Under the pieces are notes generated by a model. It was not told where the DNA came from. It saw only the letters and a list, made by a program, of their open reading frames with translations, and did not search any database. Below are positions 34,041 through 45,563 of a stretch of 64,000 nt of DNA, in pieces. Every line of letters begins with the position of its first letter. Position 1 is the first letter of the stretch. The DNA lies in the NCBI RefSeq assembly GCF_021018805.1, contig NC_086254.1, forward strand, positions 24,055,300 through 24,119,299. The letters are read 5' to 3'. This DNA is from Prinia subflava. Lineage: Eukaryota; Chordata; Aves; Passeriformes; Cisticolidae. Made by a program: the position numbers and the translations under genes.

Positions 34041-34700
34041 CTGCAACAGAGGGAGAAAGGAATTATCTCTCAGTGATGGGATTATCCTGGCCAGGATCCA
34101 CCCTGGAATGCCCTGGAATAGAGGGAGAAAGGAATTATCCCTCAGTGATGGGGTTATCCTGGCCAGGATCCACCCTGGAATCCCCTGGAATAGAGGGAGA
34201 AAGGAATTATCCCTCAGTGACAGGGCAGTGTTATCCCAGCCAGAAGCCGCCCTGGCATCCCCTGGAACACAGGGAGAAAGGAATTATCCCTCAGTGATGG
34301 AATTATCCTGGCCAGGATCCACCCTGGCATCCCCTGGAACACAGGGAGAAAGGAATTATCCCCAATTATCCCTCAGTGACAGGGCACCGTTATCCCAGCC
34401 AGGAGCCGCCCTGGCATCCCCTGTAACAGAAGGAGAAAGGGAATTATCCCTCAGTGACAGGACAGCGTTATCCTGGCCAGCAGCTGCTCTGGCATCCCCT
34501 GGAACACAGGGAGAAAGGAATTATCCCTCAGTGATGGGGCAGCGTTATCCTGGCAGCAGCAGTCTTGGCATCCCCTGGAACAGAGGGAGAAAGGAATTAT
34601 CCCCAATTATCCCTCAGTGATGGGGCAGCGTTATCCTGGCCAGCAGCTGCTTTGGTATCCGCTGGAACAGAGGGAGAAAGGGAATTATCCCCAATTATCC
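34041..34700 (-). repeat. Minisatellite of 3' splice sites, 72-87-bp unit, 9 copies
   Basis: On the transcript strand each copy reads GGATAATTCCTTTCTCCC, then a variant of CTGTTCCAG, then GGGATGCCAGGG. The plus-strand marker GGGAGAAAGG (one copy has an A as its first base) recurs at 34051, 34123, 34195, 34272, 34344, 34431, 34509, 34585 and 34672. The copy at 34041-34060 supplies the acceptor of BCAS1 coding exon 3, and about the first 30 nt of that exon also match the unit. Confidence 0.92.
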
Positions 34701-36167
34701 CTCAGCAGCGCAGCTCCCTCAGGGGGCTCAGCCTGTGCTGAGCTGCTTCGGACAGGTGGAGCACTCGGGAGCCCTGGGGCTGCTGCTCATCCCCCCGAGA
34801 TGATTTTGGCTCCCCTGCCACCCCTACACCCTGAAAACTGTGCAAATTTTACTCCCTGCACACTCCCTGACCCCTCACACTGTCAAAGGCAGCTGCCAGC
34901 CCCGTTTGGCACTACTCAGCCCAGTGGACAGCGAATTAAAATAGTGATATGGAAAATAAAACCACCCCAGTAAAACCGAGAGTGTTGTATATCAATATAT
35001 CACCCTCTCCTCTGTCAAAGCTAAAGAAACACAAGGAATGGAAAGCACCAGGACTGATCCCATTTCCTGGCTCCTACCTGCACTTCTCCTTTGCCTGCGG
35101 GTTATTTTAAGCCTGATTTGAATAGTGATAAATCACACCCGAGCCAGGTTTCTTACCCTTACATTTCTCTTTATGTTTTACATTTCTCCTCTTTACCCAC
35201 AAACCGTGGCTCAGAATCACATTTCCTCCCCCAAAATTCACACAAACCATTCCACATGTACACACGTGGCCATCAACCCCTTTTGATTTAAAAGTGTATT
35301 TTATGATTTTATAAAACACGGTTGAGGGGAAAACCCCTGGTATGGGATTCACAGAGGGGAAAAGGCAGCTCCTGCTTTACACAAAACAAAAGAAATAAGA
35401 GCTGTAAGAAAATGAATCTTGCTTGGATCTGTTTTGTGGCTGGGAGGCAGAACCACAGATGATGTGGTGTGAAACCCCAACTAAAAGGGGTCTTGTCAAG
35501 AAGTAAATCTTACAGCTCCCCCCAAGCCTCAGCTGCTCTTCCCTCCTTGGACTGGAATATGGATCTGATTTCCCTGTCAGTCATCACCACATTTCAGGGA
35601 TGAATTTAGATCTGTTTAATTATAACTGTGGAAAACTGACAGGCTCACACCGACTCGCTGAATTAGAACGGGAAAATTGTCAGTTTCAATGCAAAATTGA
35701 AATTGTTTCAAATTATAATTGTAATAGTCTAGTCAATATTATGCCTTTCACATTTTCCTTTAAGAGAAAGAAAACCCCAGATACCAAAAAAAAACTTGAC
35801 TGAAACACATCTTCCACACAGCACAGACCTTCACTTTGAAATTATTTGAGATAAGGAAAAGAGAAGAATTTTAGATCCCAGCTTTCCCTTGGATTTTCAC
35901 AGCAAAATTCCCCCAGCTCCCCAGGGATTCTGGATAATCCCACAAAGCATCAGCAGCTCCTGGGCTGATGTGTCTGTGTCCAGCAGGTTCTGTCCTCCCG
36001 TGGCAGCACCCAGGGGTGCTGGGCACACCCCTGGGAACACCCAGAGCAGAGCAGAGCCAGGGCCACGAGATTCCTTTTTCCACAGCCTCAATTCCGTGGC
36101 TGAGTGTCCCCACTGGACCCAGGCTGGTCCTGAGGAGCTGGAAGTGGGATTTTCCATAAAGCCCAGG

Positions 36168-36258
36168 ATCGTGGAATGGTCTGGGTTGGGAGGGACTTTG
36201 GGGACCATCCCATCCCACCCCTGCCATGGCAGGGACACCTCCCACTGCCCCAGGCTTC
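36168..36258 (-). mobile_element. CR1 LINE 3' end fragment
   Basis: GTGGAATGGTCTGGGTTGGG, AGGGACTTTGGGGACCATCC and CTGCCATGGCAGGGACACCT are the reversed CR1 3' end. Confidence 0.8.
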
Positions 36259-36986
36259 ACATGAAAAGAGGGATATAAGCTCAGCATTAAGAAAAGCAGC
36301 TGAACAAGTGGCAGCTCAAGAACCCACGGAGCTCCTTTCATCTCTGATTATCATGGAAGGGGTGGAAGCCCTGGAAGATGTCACTGCCTGGGCTCTGCTG
36401 GGTGTGTGCGGTGCCAGGACAGCTCCAGCTGCTCCCAGGAAAGTCAGCTCAGAGCCAGAGCAGATCCCCCCAGGCTGGGCTGGGCTGCTCCTCCCAAACT
36501 GAGGGAGAAAAGCCTTGAAATTCCAGTATTTAGGTGAAAAATGTGCGATATTGTTGTTTTTAAAGCCTTGTTTTTCCCAGATTTATTCCTCAATCCAGAG
36601 GCAGAATTGCAAAGATAAGCAAAACCCCCAAATTCTAGGCCAGGTCTTCGAGCAGATCAAAGCTGCTTGTTGTGACTGAGATTAAAAGCTGCTCTGAAAT
36701 GAAAATCAATACACAATTTACTGACTGCATTTCAGGCTACTCCTGCTCAGGCATTTGCCTTTCAGCTCTTTAACAAAAGGCAGTCACACTCCAGAAAATT
36801 TGTCTGTCTTCCCCCTTCCCTTCACCAGGATGTGTTAAAAAGGAAATTTTATTGGTTACACGAAGTCTCTCTTCTGTAAGAGCACACTCAAGGAGATTTT
36901 TTTCCCTGTAATTTGGCAAATTGGACCAACATTTTTTTCCTTGACTTAAGGAAAAAAAAAATAGAGAAGATCAGTGGTTAGTGCAA

Positions 36987-37045
36987 TATCACAGAATCCT
37001 GGAATAATTTGGGTTGGAAGGGACCTTAAAGCTCATCCCATTCCT
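36987..37045 (-). mobile_element. CR1 LINE 3' tail fragment
   Basis: ATCACAGAATCCTGGAATAA followed by TTTGGGTTGGAAGGGACCTT and AAAGCTCATCCCATTCC: a short reversed CR1 3' end. Confidence 0.82.
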
Positions 37046-38916
37046 TTATTTTGAGTACAAGCCAGCCACAAACAAATATTTTGCTTAGCCATGGAATTAG
37101 AGCCACACAGCACTTTTTTCTCTCCTGCTGTTCAGATAAACGTGGAGAAAATATTTTAATGGCCATGAAGAAACCATTTAGGGCTACAAGGCAACATTTG
37201 GCACCAGGAATTTCAGCAGTGCAGGGCAGCACAGGGTACAACAGCCCTGGGTGAATTTCTGCAGCAAATACTAATTCAAAATAAACCATTCCTCCTTCCC
37301 TAAAAAAAGAAGGAACACACTCATCCTTTTGCCATCTTGCTCTACCATTCCATGCAAATAAAGTTTATGCTCTAACAATCCTCTTGTTTCACTAATTTAA
37401 CTTGCATTGCTTTTTACCTACAGATTTCCAGAAATTAATGGGAACGGGGTGAGAGGAGCCAGCAGCAGGAATAGCCAAGATCATTCTCTAAAAACGTCCC
37501 TGAAATATTTCACATTTCGGGCACACGGAGCTGCTGCCATCAGGATTTGCTGAATAGGATTTATCCTGTGGGACAAAGGAGCTGCATCTTCACTCAGCTT
37601 TTCCCCTTTGTAGCTTTTTTAACTCCTTTGTAATTCCTTTTAGGAGCAGGTCGTTGTTTCAGCCTGCGTGGAATTACCTCCCAAACCAAACCTCACACGG
37701 GATTGTTCCTGCTTTATTCTCCTGCTGCATTTCTGCTCTGTGCAGTGCAAATCAGAGACACAAACTCCAGTTCCGACCTTCCCTCTTCACCTGTTGCTCA
37801 CCGAGTGCTTTTATCACTGAAAGGACAAAAATATTCCCTTTTTCCAGCTCTAGCTCCCCTAAAATCCTCACTTTATGCCCCAAACCTGCTATTCATTGCA
37901 GTATTTCATTTCAGAAATACTACCAGCTGTTTTCCATAGTAATAACTTCTGTCACTTTTATTTCTCCAACACCTGCATTACATTGTACAAACGTGGAGAT
38001 TTCAATTGTATCTCAATGATTTAAACTGCTTTTCAGCCAGGAAAAAAGTTAAAATACAAGAAACATCAACACAGAAAAGTCTAATTTTTCAACTTGCTAC
38101 TTAAACTGATTTAGCAATTACATTAATTAGCTAATCCATTTAAGTAAAGCGGTCCCATATGCTTCATTTTACGTATAAAGAATAAAATGTACATGTATTT
38201 TCTAGGTCTTCAGGCAGTGTAAATCATCTGGCTTTTATTTCCTCCTCAGGACTCTGCTGATTTGCAGCAGAAACAACACACAGAGACAGGCTTTGCTGGT
38301 GGACAACTGCCTAAAGTGACTTACAGTGGGATGGCACTGGGAAATTTGGGCCACGGAACAGGAACTGAGCTGTTATCAGAACCATCTGCACATCCCCACA
38401 CCAGCCTTTGATTATTTTAACCTAAATTTAGATTTTTTGTTTTTCAAGTGCCTTTGACAGACTGAGAGGGCTCTCTTAACAACAAATCATAAAGTAATTT
38501 TCTCAGCATTGAATTATAAAGAAATTTCTTTCCTTTATAAGACTGCAGAGGAATTGTTGGGGGTTATTTATTCTGAAAAGAGAAGAAGTGACAGAGGTGT
38601 GAACAGGGGTGGTGCTGCTGCTCAGAAAGGCCCCGAAGCCAGCAAGGGGAGGAGGGAGGAATTAAATTAATGAGGGGCTGAAAAACAAGAAGAGCCACGT
38701 GGCTGTGGATGAGAGTAATCGCCCTCGAATATGCCGAGATAACTTTAGGGGCCAGGGCAGAACCAAACCCCCAGAACTATCCACCAGCGTCCAGAGAACT
38801 TTGGAAAGAATTCCTTCTTTTTCTTCTTGTTGTATTTAAACTCTCCAGCTTCTGTAGAAGCGCATTTACGAGTAAGAGCTGGGACGTGGGTACATCCCCT
38901 AATTCAAAGCTGTGCA

Positions 38917-38982
38917 TTCATATTCATATTTATATTCATATTTATATTCATATTAATATTCATATTTATATTCATATTTGTT
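38917..38982. repeat. AT-rich repeat ATTCATATTTAT
   Basis: About five 12-bp units of ATTCATATTTAT with one ATTCATATTAAT variant. Lies in BCAS1 intron 3, close to the donor of coding exon 2. Confidence 0.9.
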
Positions 38983-39039
38983 GTGCCTTCAGTCCGTACC
39001 TCCCCGGGGCACTCCCAAACCCAAATTTCCAGTCCGTAC

Positions 39040-39121
39040 CTTCACCGTTCCCTGCCGGGGGAGGGTTCTGAGCAAACACCACAGATCCGTTCTGAACACC
39101 GTCGGGAGAGTCGGAGAGGGG
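39040..39121 (-). CDS. BCAS1: BCAS1 coding exon 2 (residues 24-50)
   Basis: 82 nt encoding PLSDSPDGVQNGSVVFAQN followed by PPPAGNGE, plus one base of the next codon. It aligns with the human segment around ALNGVPVVVSTHTVQ by position and by the pattern NG-x-V-V-V/F. The acceptor is GTTATTCCAG at 39122-39123 and the donor is GAAG then GTACGG at 39039; entry phase is 0 and exit phase 1. The acceptor is the last unit of a 14-copy tandem repeat (39120-39540), every copy of which has the same TTATTCCAG, so the true start could differ by one or more repeat units. Coding content after the acceptor differs from the repeat, which favours this boundary. Confidence 0.85.
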
Positions 39122-39540
39122 CTGGAATAACAAAAAACAGGGGTTTTAGGGCTGGAATAACAAAAAGCAGGGGTTTTTAGGGCTGGAATGACAAAGAGCA
39201 GGGGTTTTAGGGCTGGAATAACAAAGAGCAGCGGTTTTAGGGCTGGAATAACAAAAAGCAGGAGTTTTTAGGGCTGGAATAACAAAAAGCAGGGTTTTAG
39301 GGCTGGAATAACAAAGAGCAGGGGTTTTAGGGCTGGAATAACAAAAAACAGGGGGTTTTAGGGCTGGAATAACAAAGAGCAGGGGTTTTAGGGCTGGAAT
39401 AACAAAGAGCAGGGGTTTTAGGGCTGGAATAACAAAGAGCAGGGTTTTAGGGCTGGAATAACAAAGAGCAGGGGTTTTAGGGCTGGAATAACAAAGAGCA
39501 GGGGGTTTAGGGCTGGAATGACAAAGAGCAGGGGTTTAGG
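39118..39540 (-). repeat. Minisatellite of 3' splice sites, 30/31-bp unit, 14 copies
   Basis: Transcript-strand unit CCCTGCTCTTTGTTATTCCAG then CCCTAAAAC. The plus-strand marker GGCTGGAAT recurs at 39120, 39150, 39181, 39211, 39241, 39272, 39301, 39331, 39362, 39392, 39422, 39451, 39481 and 39511. It fills nearly all of the 479-nt intron 2, and its terminal copy is the acceptor of BCAS1 coding exon 2. Confidence 0.93.
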
Positions 39541-39600
39541 ATGTCAAGGGGGGCAGAATTGCACCGCAGCAGCCAGGGGAGGTGGGAGTGGGCTGCTCAC

Positions 39601-39669
39601 CTGGTAACTCTTCACCGTGCAGGTGCCACCATCCTCAGCCTCCTCTGGCACACCCGGGGTGTTCCCCAT
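39601..39669 (-). CDS. BCAS1: BCAS1 coding exon 1 (start codon, residues 1-23)
   Basis: Encodes the N-terminus, beginning MGNTPGVPEEAEDGG and ending VKSYQ; human BCAS1 begins MGN and has ETYQ at the same boundary. The ATG is at 39669-39667 in the context GAGCTATGG, with purine at -3 and G at +4. The MGN start with small residues following resembles an N-myristoylation signal, so the protein may be membrane-anchored (inference). The exon begins five bases upstream, after a CTCCCAG acceptor at 39675-39676, so an upstream non-coding exon must exist. The donor is CAG then GTGAGC at 39600, phase 0. Intron 2, which follows, is only 479 nt and nearly all minisatellite. Confidence 0.9.
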
Positions 39670-40382
39670 AGCTCCTGGGAGAGGAAAAAACCCAAATAAC
39701 CCCTCCTCTGTCATTAATGTGAGACAGCCCATGGGACAGGCTGTTCAAACCCCTGAAATCCCGAAATCCCCCCTGTCCTCCCGAGGCACCTGCCCCAGCC
39801 AGACTGACACAAACACATCGAGCTCAGGGACCGCAGCTGCTCCCCAAAAATGGCACAAACCCCCCAGCTTGATTCAGTGTCTGCTTGAATCTGGAAATTT
39901 GCTTTGTCCTGCACCCCCAAGGGCTGGTTTGTGCCAGGACACAACTCAGGCAGAGGATGGAGTATTTGCAGATTTGCTTCCTTTCTCACAGGTGCTATAA
40001 AATCTGTTTGGGGAGAGAGAAGCAAATTCTTATTTTTTTAAAAAAAATTGAATGATCTGTAGCTGATTCTCAGCCCCTGCAGCTTCCTGTTGATGCAGAT
40101 TTCCTCACACCGAGTGACTGCTCTGGAGCTGATGCAGAGCAGGGGCCACAGGCTATGATCTCTGGCAGATTTGGCTGCAGGGGGGCTCAGCCATTTCCTA
40201 AAATCCAGTTTATAATTCTCACAGAAACAAAACACACACAGCGGCCGTGTGGAATTTCCAAACGTCTTCACTCCCAAGAACTCTCTCAATGAAAGATGGA
40301 GATGAATGGGAGAGGGTTTCTGGCTAAAAATGGGAAAACTTGGGAAATGTGATCCCAAAACACCAAACTGGAGTTTGCTGTG

Positions 40383-40530
40383 GAACAGAGCAGCTGTGGC
40401 TGCCCCATCCCTGGCAGTGCCCCAGGCAGGGCTGGAGCAGCCTGGGACAGGGGAAGGTGTCCCTGCCATGGCAGGGGTGGCACTGGAGGGGCTTTAAGCT
40501 CCCTTCCACCCCGAACCACTCCGTGACATA
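40383..40530 (+). mobile_element. CR1 LINE 3' fragment
   Basis: CAGAGCAGCTGTGGCTGCCC, CTGGAGCAGCCTGGGACAGG, GGTGTCCCTGCCATGGCAGG and AGCTCCCTTCCACCCCGAAC are the plus-orientation CR1 3' end. Confidence 0.85.
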
Positions 40531-40796
40531 GAAAACATCCACGTGTGCTACTTCTGCCCTAATTTACAGAAAAATGACAGGTCAGTGCCACCTACAGACA
40601 GCTGTGAGCAGCGGCAGTGGTGACACAAACAGGAATGGAACGGGGCTGGCAGCGTTTGCAGCTGCCAAGAGGTGATGTCAGCTCTGCCTGTGCCAGCTCC
40701 TGCAGCTGATTGCTGTGCACACCGACAGCTCCAGCCTGGCACTCCCAGGGGATGGCTCTGCTCTTCCCAGAGTGCTCAGGCCTCTGTTTGTATGGT

Positions 40797-40905
40797 CAGA
40801 TACACTTTTCTCTCATTTCTATCACATTTTTCTCATTTTTCTCTCATTTCTCTCTCATTTTTCTCATTTTTCTCTTATTTCTCTCTCATTTCTCTCTCAT
40901 TTGAC
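40797..40905. repeat. Pyrimidine-rich TTTCTCTCAT repeat
   Basis: Irregular 10-12-bp TTTTCTCATTTCTCTC units; low-complexity polypyrimidine tract. Confidence 0.85.
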
Positions 40906-41004
40906 ATACCAAGTCATGAAGCTGCAGCTATTCAATGTTCAATTCAAATGCAGCAAAGAGGTTTTCTGGGAAACAAAAGGGCTCTCATGGTGGTTTGTGA
41001 ATTA

Positions 41005-41180
41005 GATGCTCAGGGAATTGCAGAAGGATTAGGTGGGAAGGGCCCTCTGGAGGTCGCCCACCTGCAGCAGGTGACACAGGAGCCCATCCAGGGGGGTTTG
41101 GGATGGCAGAGGGGGAGATCCACGCCCTCCCTGGAGCCCTCCCAGAGCTCTGTGGGAAGAGGCTCTTCCTCACATCATAA
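41005..41180 (-). mobile_element. Diverged CR1-like fragment
   Basis: ACAGGAGCCCATCCAGGGGG, TTTGGGATGGCAGAGGGGGA and AGAGGCTCTTCCTCACATCA resemble a reversed internal 3' CR1 segment. More diverged than the others. Confidence 0.55.
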
Positions 41181-42364
41181 GAGAAAAAATGAGAATTTTT
41201 ATAGGAGAAGACAAATTTTGAGGACTGAGAGAGGAAAAGAGATGATTCTGATACAAGAGCATTCTTCAAAACGAGAGGAAAGCCCTCAAAAGTCAGGAGG
41301 AGCTGGAGTAATTCCTATCCTTAGGTTTCCTTTCTGGGTACAGGTTTTTCACCAAGTCCCAAGGATTTCTCCTTGTGGGGGCTCCCTCAGGCCAGCTGGA
41401 ATCCAGCCCAGCTGGTTCCAAAAGGAACATGAACCTTCTACAGCTCTGAAACAATCCTGTTCCCAAATCATGCTCCACTGCTTCCATTGTAGTGCAGAAA
41501 ATAATTCAAAAGGAAAATAAATGTATTTTTAATTGGTTTTAATGTTATGTAGTCTGTAGTGTGCCAAGTTCAAGGCTTGGGAAAATCCTCCTTTTCCACT
41601 CTCACTCTCAAATCATTGTTTTGGTCCTGGCAGAATGGTAAAAACTTTGAAAATACGAGAGAAAATTACAGCAAAATCTGTGATCGCTGTGTGCTCCTAA
41701 AGGCAGCCAAGCCTCACCTTTCTGATGTATGGAACAGGCTGGAATATTGCAATTGTCCCTGTCTATTAATGCCAAAAGCCCACAATCAACTCCTCACTAA
41801 AACTTGCCATATGTTGTATTTAAACCCCAGAGAAAACAATCCATTTGCCTGCCCTCGGGACCCAGGTGAGCTCGAGGACGTGGCCACGTCCAGGGGGAAA
41901 AGCGGAATTTTCAGCTCTGCTCGATGTGGAGCAGAAAGGGGCTGATAACAGGATGGAATTCAGGAATTGTGCTTACCTTGAGCACAGCTCTGCCGTGTCC
42001 TGCGGGGAGAGGCACCAGGGACACGTGCTGGGAGCCAGGAGAGGTGGCTGAGCCCTGGGGAGGAGCGGTGGCACCGAGGGACAGCAGGGACAGCAGCAGG
42101 GACAAGGCTGGGATGAGTCACCTACACAAACAAGAAACACCCAGGAGCACCTCGAGTCCAGCCTGGCAGGGCTGGGCACGCAGGACACGCTGAGTGCCAG
42201 CCCTGAGGGCTCTCGGGGCAGGGTGATACCATTCCTGCAGCCACTCCACGCTCAGCCAAGTGCCAAAAGCAAAATAGTTCAAACATTCACGCCCTGGGCG
42301 CTCAGGGAGGGGACAGCTCCACAAAGCCACCAGGCCAGCAGGCAACCCCAGGTGGCTGGGGAAA

Positions 42365-42570
42365 GGCTGTGGCACCAGGCTGTGGCACCAGGCTGTGCCA
42401 CCAGGCTGTGGCACCAGACTGTCACCAGGCTGTGGCACCAGGCTGTCACCAGGCTGTGGCACCAGGCTGTGGCACCAGGCTGTGCCACCAGGCTGTCACC
42501 AGGCTGTGGCACCAGGCTGTGGCACCAGGCTGTCACCAGACTGTGCCACCAGGCTGTGGCACCAGGTTGT
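42365..42570. repeat. 13-bp minisatellite CCAGGCTGTGGCA
   Basis: About sixteen units of CCAGGCTGTGGCA, with 10/11-bp variants CCAGGCTGTCA and the occasional CCAGACTGTCA. Confidence 0.92.
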
Positions 42571-42804
42571 GTTCCCCATCCCGCTGTCCCCCCGCAGGGA
42601 AAGCCAGGGCACCGAGGGGGAAAGGCACAGCAGCAGCTTGAAGGCCCAAAAAAAAAAGAAAACAAGACCTGCAGGAGCCTCCAAGGTCCTCGAGCAGGGG
42701 AGCACGGGAGCAGAGCAGCAAAAAGAGAATGCAAAAAATGCTTTGGAAAAAGCAAAACCCAGGAAAAGCCAAAGCAGCAGCAGCAGAGCTGCACATTAGG
42801 GGAG

Positions 42805-42905
42805 GAAGGGGAGGAAGGGTAGGCAGGATAATAAAGGATAGGAAGAATAGGAAGGGTATAAAGGATAGAAGGGTAGGAAGGATAAGAAGGATAGGAAGGA
42901 GTTAC
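42805..42905. repeat. Purine-rich AGGAAGGATA repeat
   Basis: Degenerate 10-14-bp units (GGATAGGAAGAATAGGAAGG type), purines on the plus strand almost without interruption. Confidence 0.88.
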
Positions 42906-45216
42906 CTGGGGGAGAGGGGCCGGGACAGCCTCTGGGAGCCGGAGCTGCTCCAGGTGAGGTGCTGCTCACCCAGCCCCGGCAGCTCTGCCCCTGCCCCTGC
43001 TCTGCCCCGCAATCAGCCCAGGGAGTGCTCACAAACACTGGGTGCAAACACAGCCGGGGTGGAGCAGCCCCGTGCCCCTCCCCAGCCCTCTCCAGGTGTT
43101 TTCTGTTCTCTGGGCACCCAAACCTGCTCCAGGGCACCTCTGGACCCCTGGCTCTGGGGCAGCCCCTCACCACACTGCTCTGGGGATGGTGACGTGCTGG
43201 ACACCCACAAACCCCTTCCAACTTTTCCCAAAATTCAGAAAAACCCCAAAGTTCTTTTACTGGCGTGGCTGTTTGCTGTTGCCACCGTGGTTCCTAATCC
43301 CCCTGCAAAGTGTGCAGACTGACTAAGTGCTGATATTCCGAAGCCATTGTCACCATCTGCTGCTCCCTCAGGTGCGTCACGGCGCCCACGCTCAGGGGGC
43401 GTCTGCAGCAGGGAGAGATTTTTCTCAGCACCTCAGTCAATAAAACCTTTGCAAAGTGAGCTTTCCACAGTCAAAATCCCAAGAAAAATTCCCCCCAGGA
43501 TCTGTTTCCTGACTGACTTGCTTGCATCTTCCAGGGGGCACTGGTATTTCGGGGTGCTTTATGTGTTTGGGTATAATTCTGTTATTAATCACGACAAAGA
43601 AAGGGAAACAGATTTGTCACCAGGGTTGTGCTGGCTGTGGAGGGTGTCAGGTGCTCCAGGGATGATGAGGAAGCCGCAAGGATGGAAACAGAGCAGGAAT
43701 CTGCATCCAGCCCCTCAGCAGGGCGTGGGAAGGGAGGGGAGATCCTGATTCCCTCAGCGCTGGGTCAGGCACCTTCCTCGTTTTCTCCTTGGTGTAAATC
43801 CCTGTCTGCGACAAGCTCAGGTGATATCCCACGAGTTCAGTCTCAAAATCCCATCCAGAGGCAGAATACGATTGGGGAATGGTCCCTGGATTGTTCCTGT
43901 GGTGCTGGGAACAGAATTTATCCCTGGGCTGAGGCACAGGATCCCAGCCTGGCTGTGAAACCACTCAGCCTTGCAGTAATGATGGACTAATTGTATTTTT
44001 TAATTATTTTTTGGTCTTTCTCCTTGGTTAAAATATTATTAAGTAATTTTGAAATGCAAGATATAAATATTTAACTCTGGAAATGCTTCATTTCTGTAAG
44101 AGAAGGTCACTAAATTCACTACAAGTTTGCACCATATTTTGCCTTCTGTGGATCTGTTTGCTCCTAAAATGTCTTCAAATTCAGCCTTAAAACCTTAATA
44201 TTCCTCATGAAGGAAGTAATTTGGATTATCATGTCCTTCACCTGTGAATATAAAATAACAGCGCTCCTTTTCCTCAAAAAAAGGCTTTTCCTTGAACTGA
44301 GCTGTCCCAGTGAGCTTTATCCTGATTAATTTTTCCCAGTTGTGTAGACAATGAACCATCCATTCTTTCAGATGTCTTTCAACTCTTTAATAGTCTTTTC
44401 CAGTAATTTCAAAGCCATCCCATGTTTCCATCAAGGACAGACCAGAGGGCCACACGGCGAGTTTTGTTTTGCCAAACTGGGAATTATTTATCTGGGTGGC
44501 AGCCACAGAAAAATCTTCTCCAAAGCACAGGAAACTGTGGTGCTTTCATGATTTTTCAACCCTCAAAATGATATTTTTTCCTTCTAAAAAATCTCCAATG
44601 AAGCTGTCACCGAATAAATCTTCCTCCCCTGCAGGAAATGCTCATCTCGTGCATCTGACAGCTGCAGAAAACTTCCTGTTCATTAATGGCACAGAGCTCC
44701 CAACAATTATCAATGATTAACCAGCTTCTTTCATCGCTGTCCAGAACGAGAGCCAGGAGCATTCAAATATTGACAGTGGAGGAGCAGATGACTCCTGGTC
44801 TGTGTTTGCCTCTGTTTTTGCCACACGTGCTCTGGACGGGGCTGGTGTGAGGTGAGGGCTCCCACCTGGCTGCTGCTGCCGTGGTTTGCTCAGCAGAGCA
44901 CGAGGGACGAGCAGCACGAGGACGGGAGGACAGAGGGAACTGCTGGAGCAAAAAGCAAAGTTAGGGAAAGCTCCAGTGGAATTCTGACAGTTTGGAATTA
45001 AACAGAAATGAGGGTTTGGCTCAGCTTGGGTGTTTCGCTCTGAAGAGGATGGATGGGCTGAATCAGGGATTCCTTCAGATGAGAGAGGCCAAACATTGGT
45101 GTGGATTGATGGATCCTGGATCCACGGCAGGGAGAGCTGTGGGAGCCACCTGAACCCAGATCCAGATCTCTGAGATCCACAGGGTTCGGTTCTTCTCATG
45201 GAGCCTGCATCCCTCA

Positions 45217-45563
45217 AACACTGAGTGACACCTCTGGGGGTGACACAAACACCGGGTGACACCTCTGGGGGCCACACAAACACTGAGTGACACCTCTGAG
45301 GGTGACACAAACACCAAGTGACACCTCTGGGGGTGACACAAACACTGAGTGACCCCTCTGAGGGTGACACAAACACTGAGTGACACCTCTGGGGGTGACA
45401 CAAACACCGGGTGACACCTCTGAGGGTGACACAAACACCGAGTGACCCCTCTGGGGGTGACACAAACACCGAGTGACACCTCTGGGGGTGACACAAACAC
45501 TGGGTGACCCCTCTGAGGGTGACACAAACACCGAGTGACACCTCTGAGGGCGACACAAACACT
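45217..45563. repeat. Minisatellite, 31-bp unit, 11 copies
   Basis: Unit GTGACACCTCTGGGGGTGAC then ACAAACACCGA, with G/A variation (GGGGG versus GAGGG). Directly adjoins a second minisatellite at 45564. Three minus-strand frames stay open as Cys-rich artefacts. Confidence 0.95.

Larger units (their letters stand above)
34041..39039 (-). other. BCAS1 intron 3
   Basis: 5.0 kb. Begins GTACGG at 39039. Contains two CR1 fragments (36168-36258, 36987-37045), an AT-rich repeat (38917-38982) and, at its 3' end, the splice-site minisatellite. No additional conserved exon seen. Confidence 0.8.
5157..39674 (-). other. BCAS1: BCAS1 transcription unit (coding part; first exon not found)
   Basis: Twelve coding exons on the minus strand join in one frame into 600 codons plus a stop. 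Recognition rests on conserved stretches of vertebrate BCAS1: the MGN start, the VSPNKAE exon, LPLSKLFWKK, KGDGG, EKRQSLGGFFKGF and the C-terminal RMLDAEVQTDPVS. BCAS1 is known as a 20q13-amplified gene in human breast cancer and as a marker of newly myelinating oligodendrocytes; its biochemical role is poorly defined. Introns 2 to 12 measure about 0.48, 5.0, 5.1, 0.5, 2.2, 3.0, 1.0, 4.4, 3.2, 3.6 and 3.2 kb. The low-coordinate limit given is a poly(A)-signal guess. The non-coding 5' exon expected for this gene must lie above 39674, in or beyond the window. Boundaries are read by eye, without transcript data. Confidence 0.93.

Noticed and set aside
33616..34620. 334-codon plus-strand ORF
   Set aside because: Antisense to BCAS1 coding exon 3 and the splice-acceptor minisatellite; no homology and repeat-driven.
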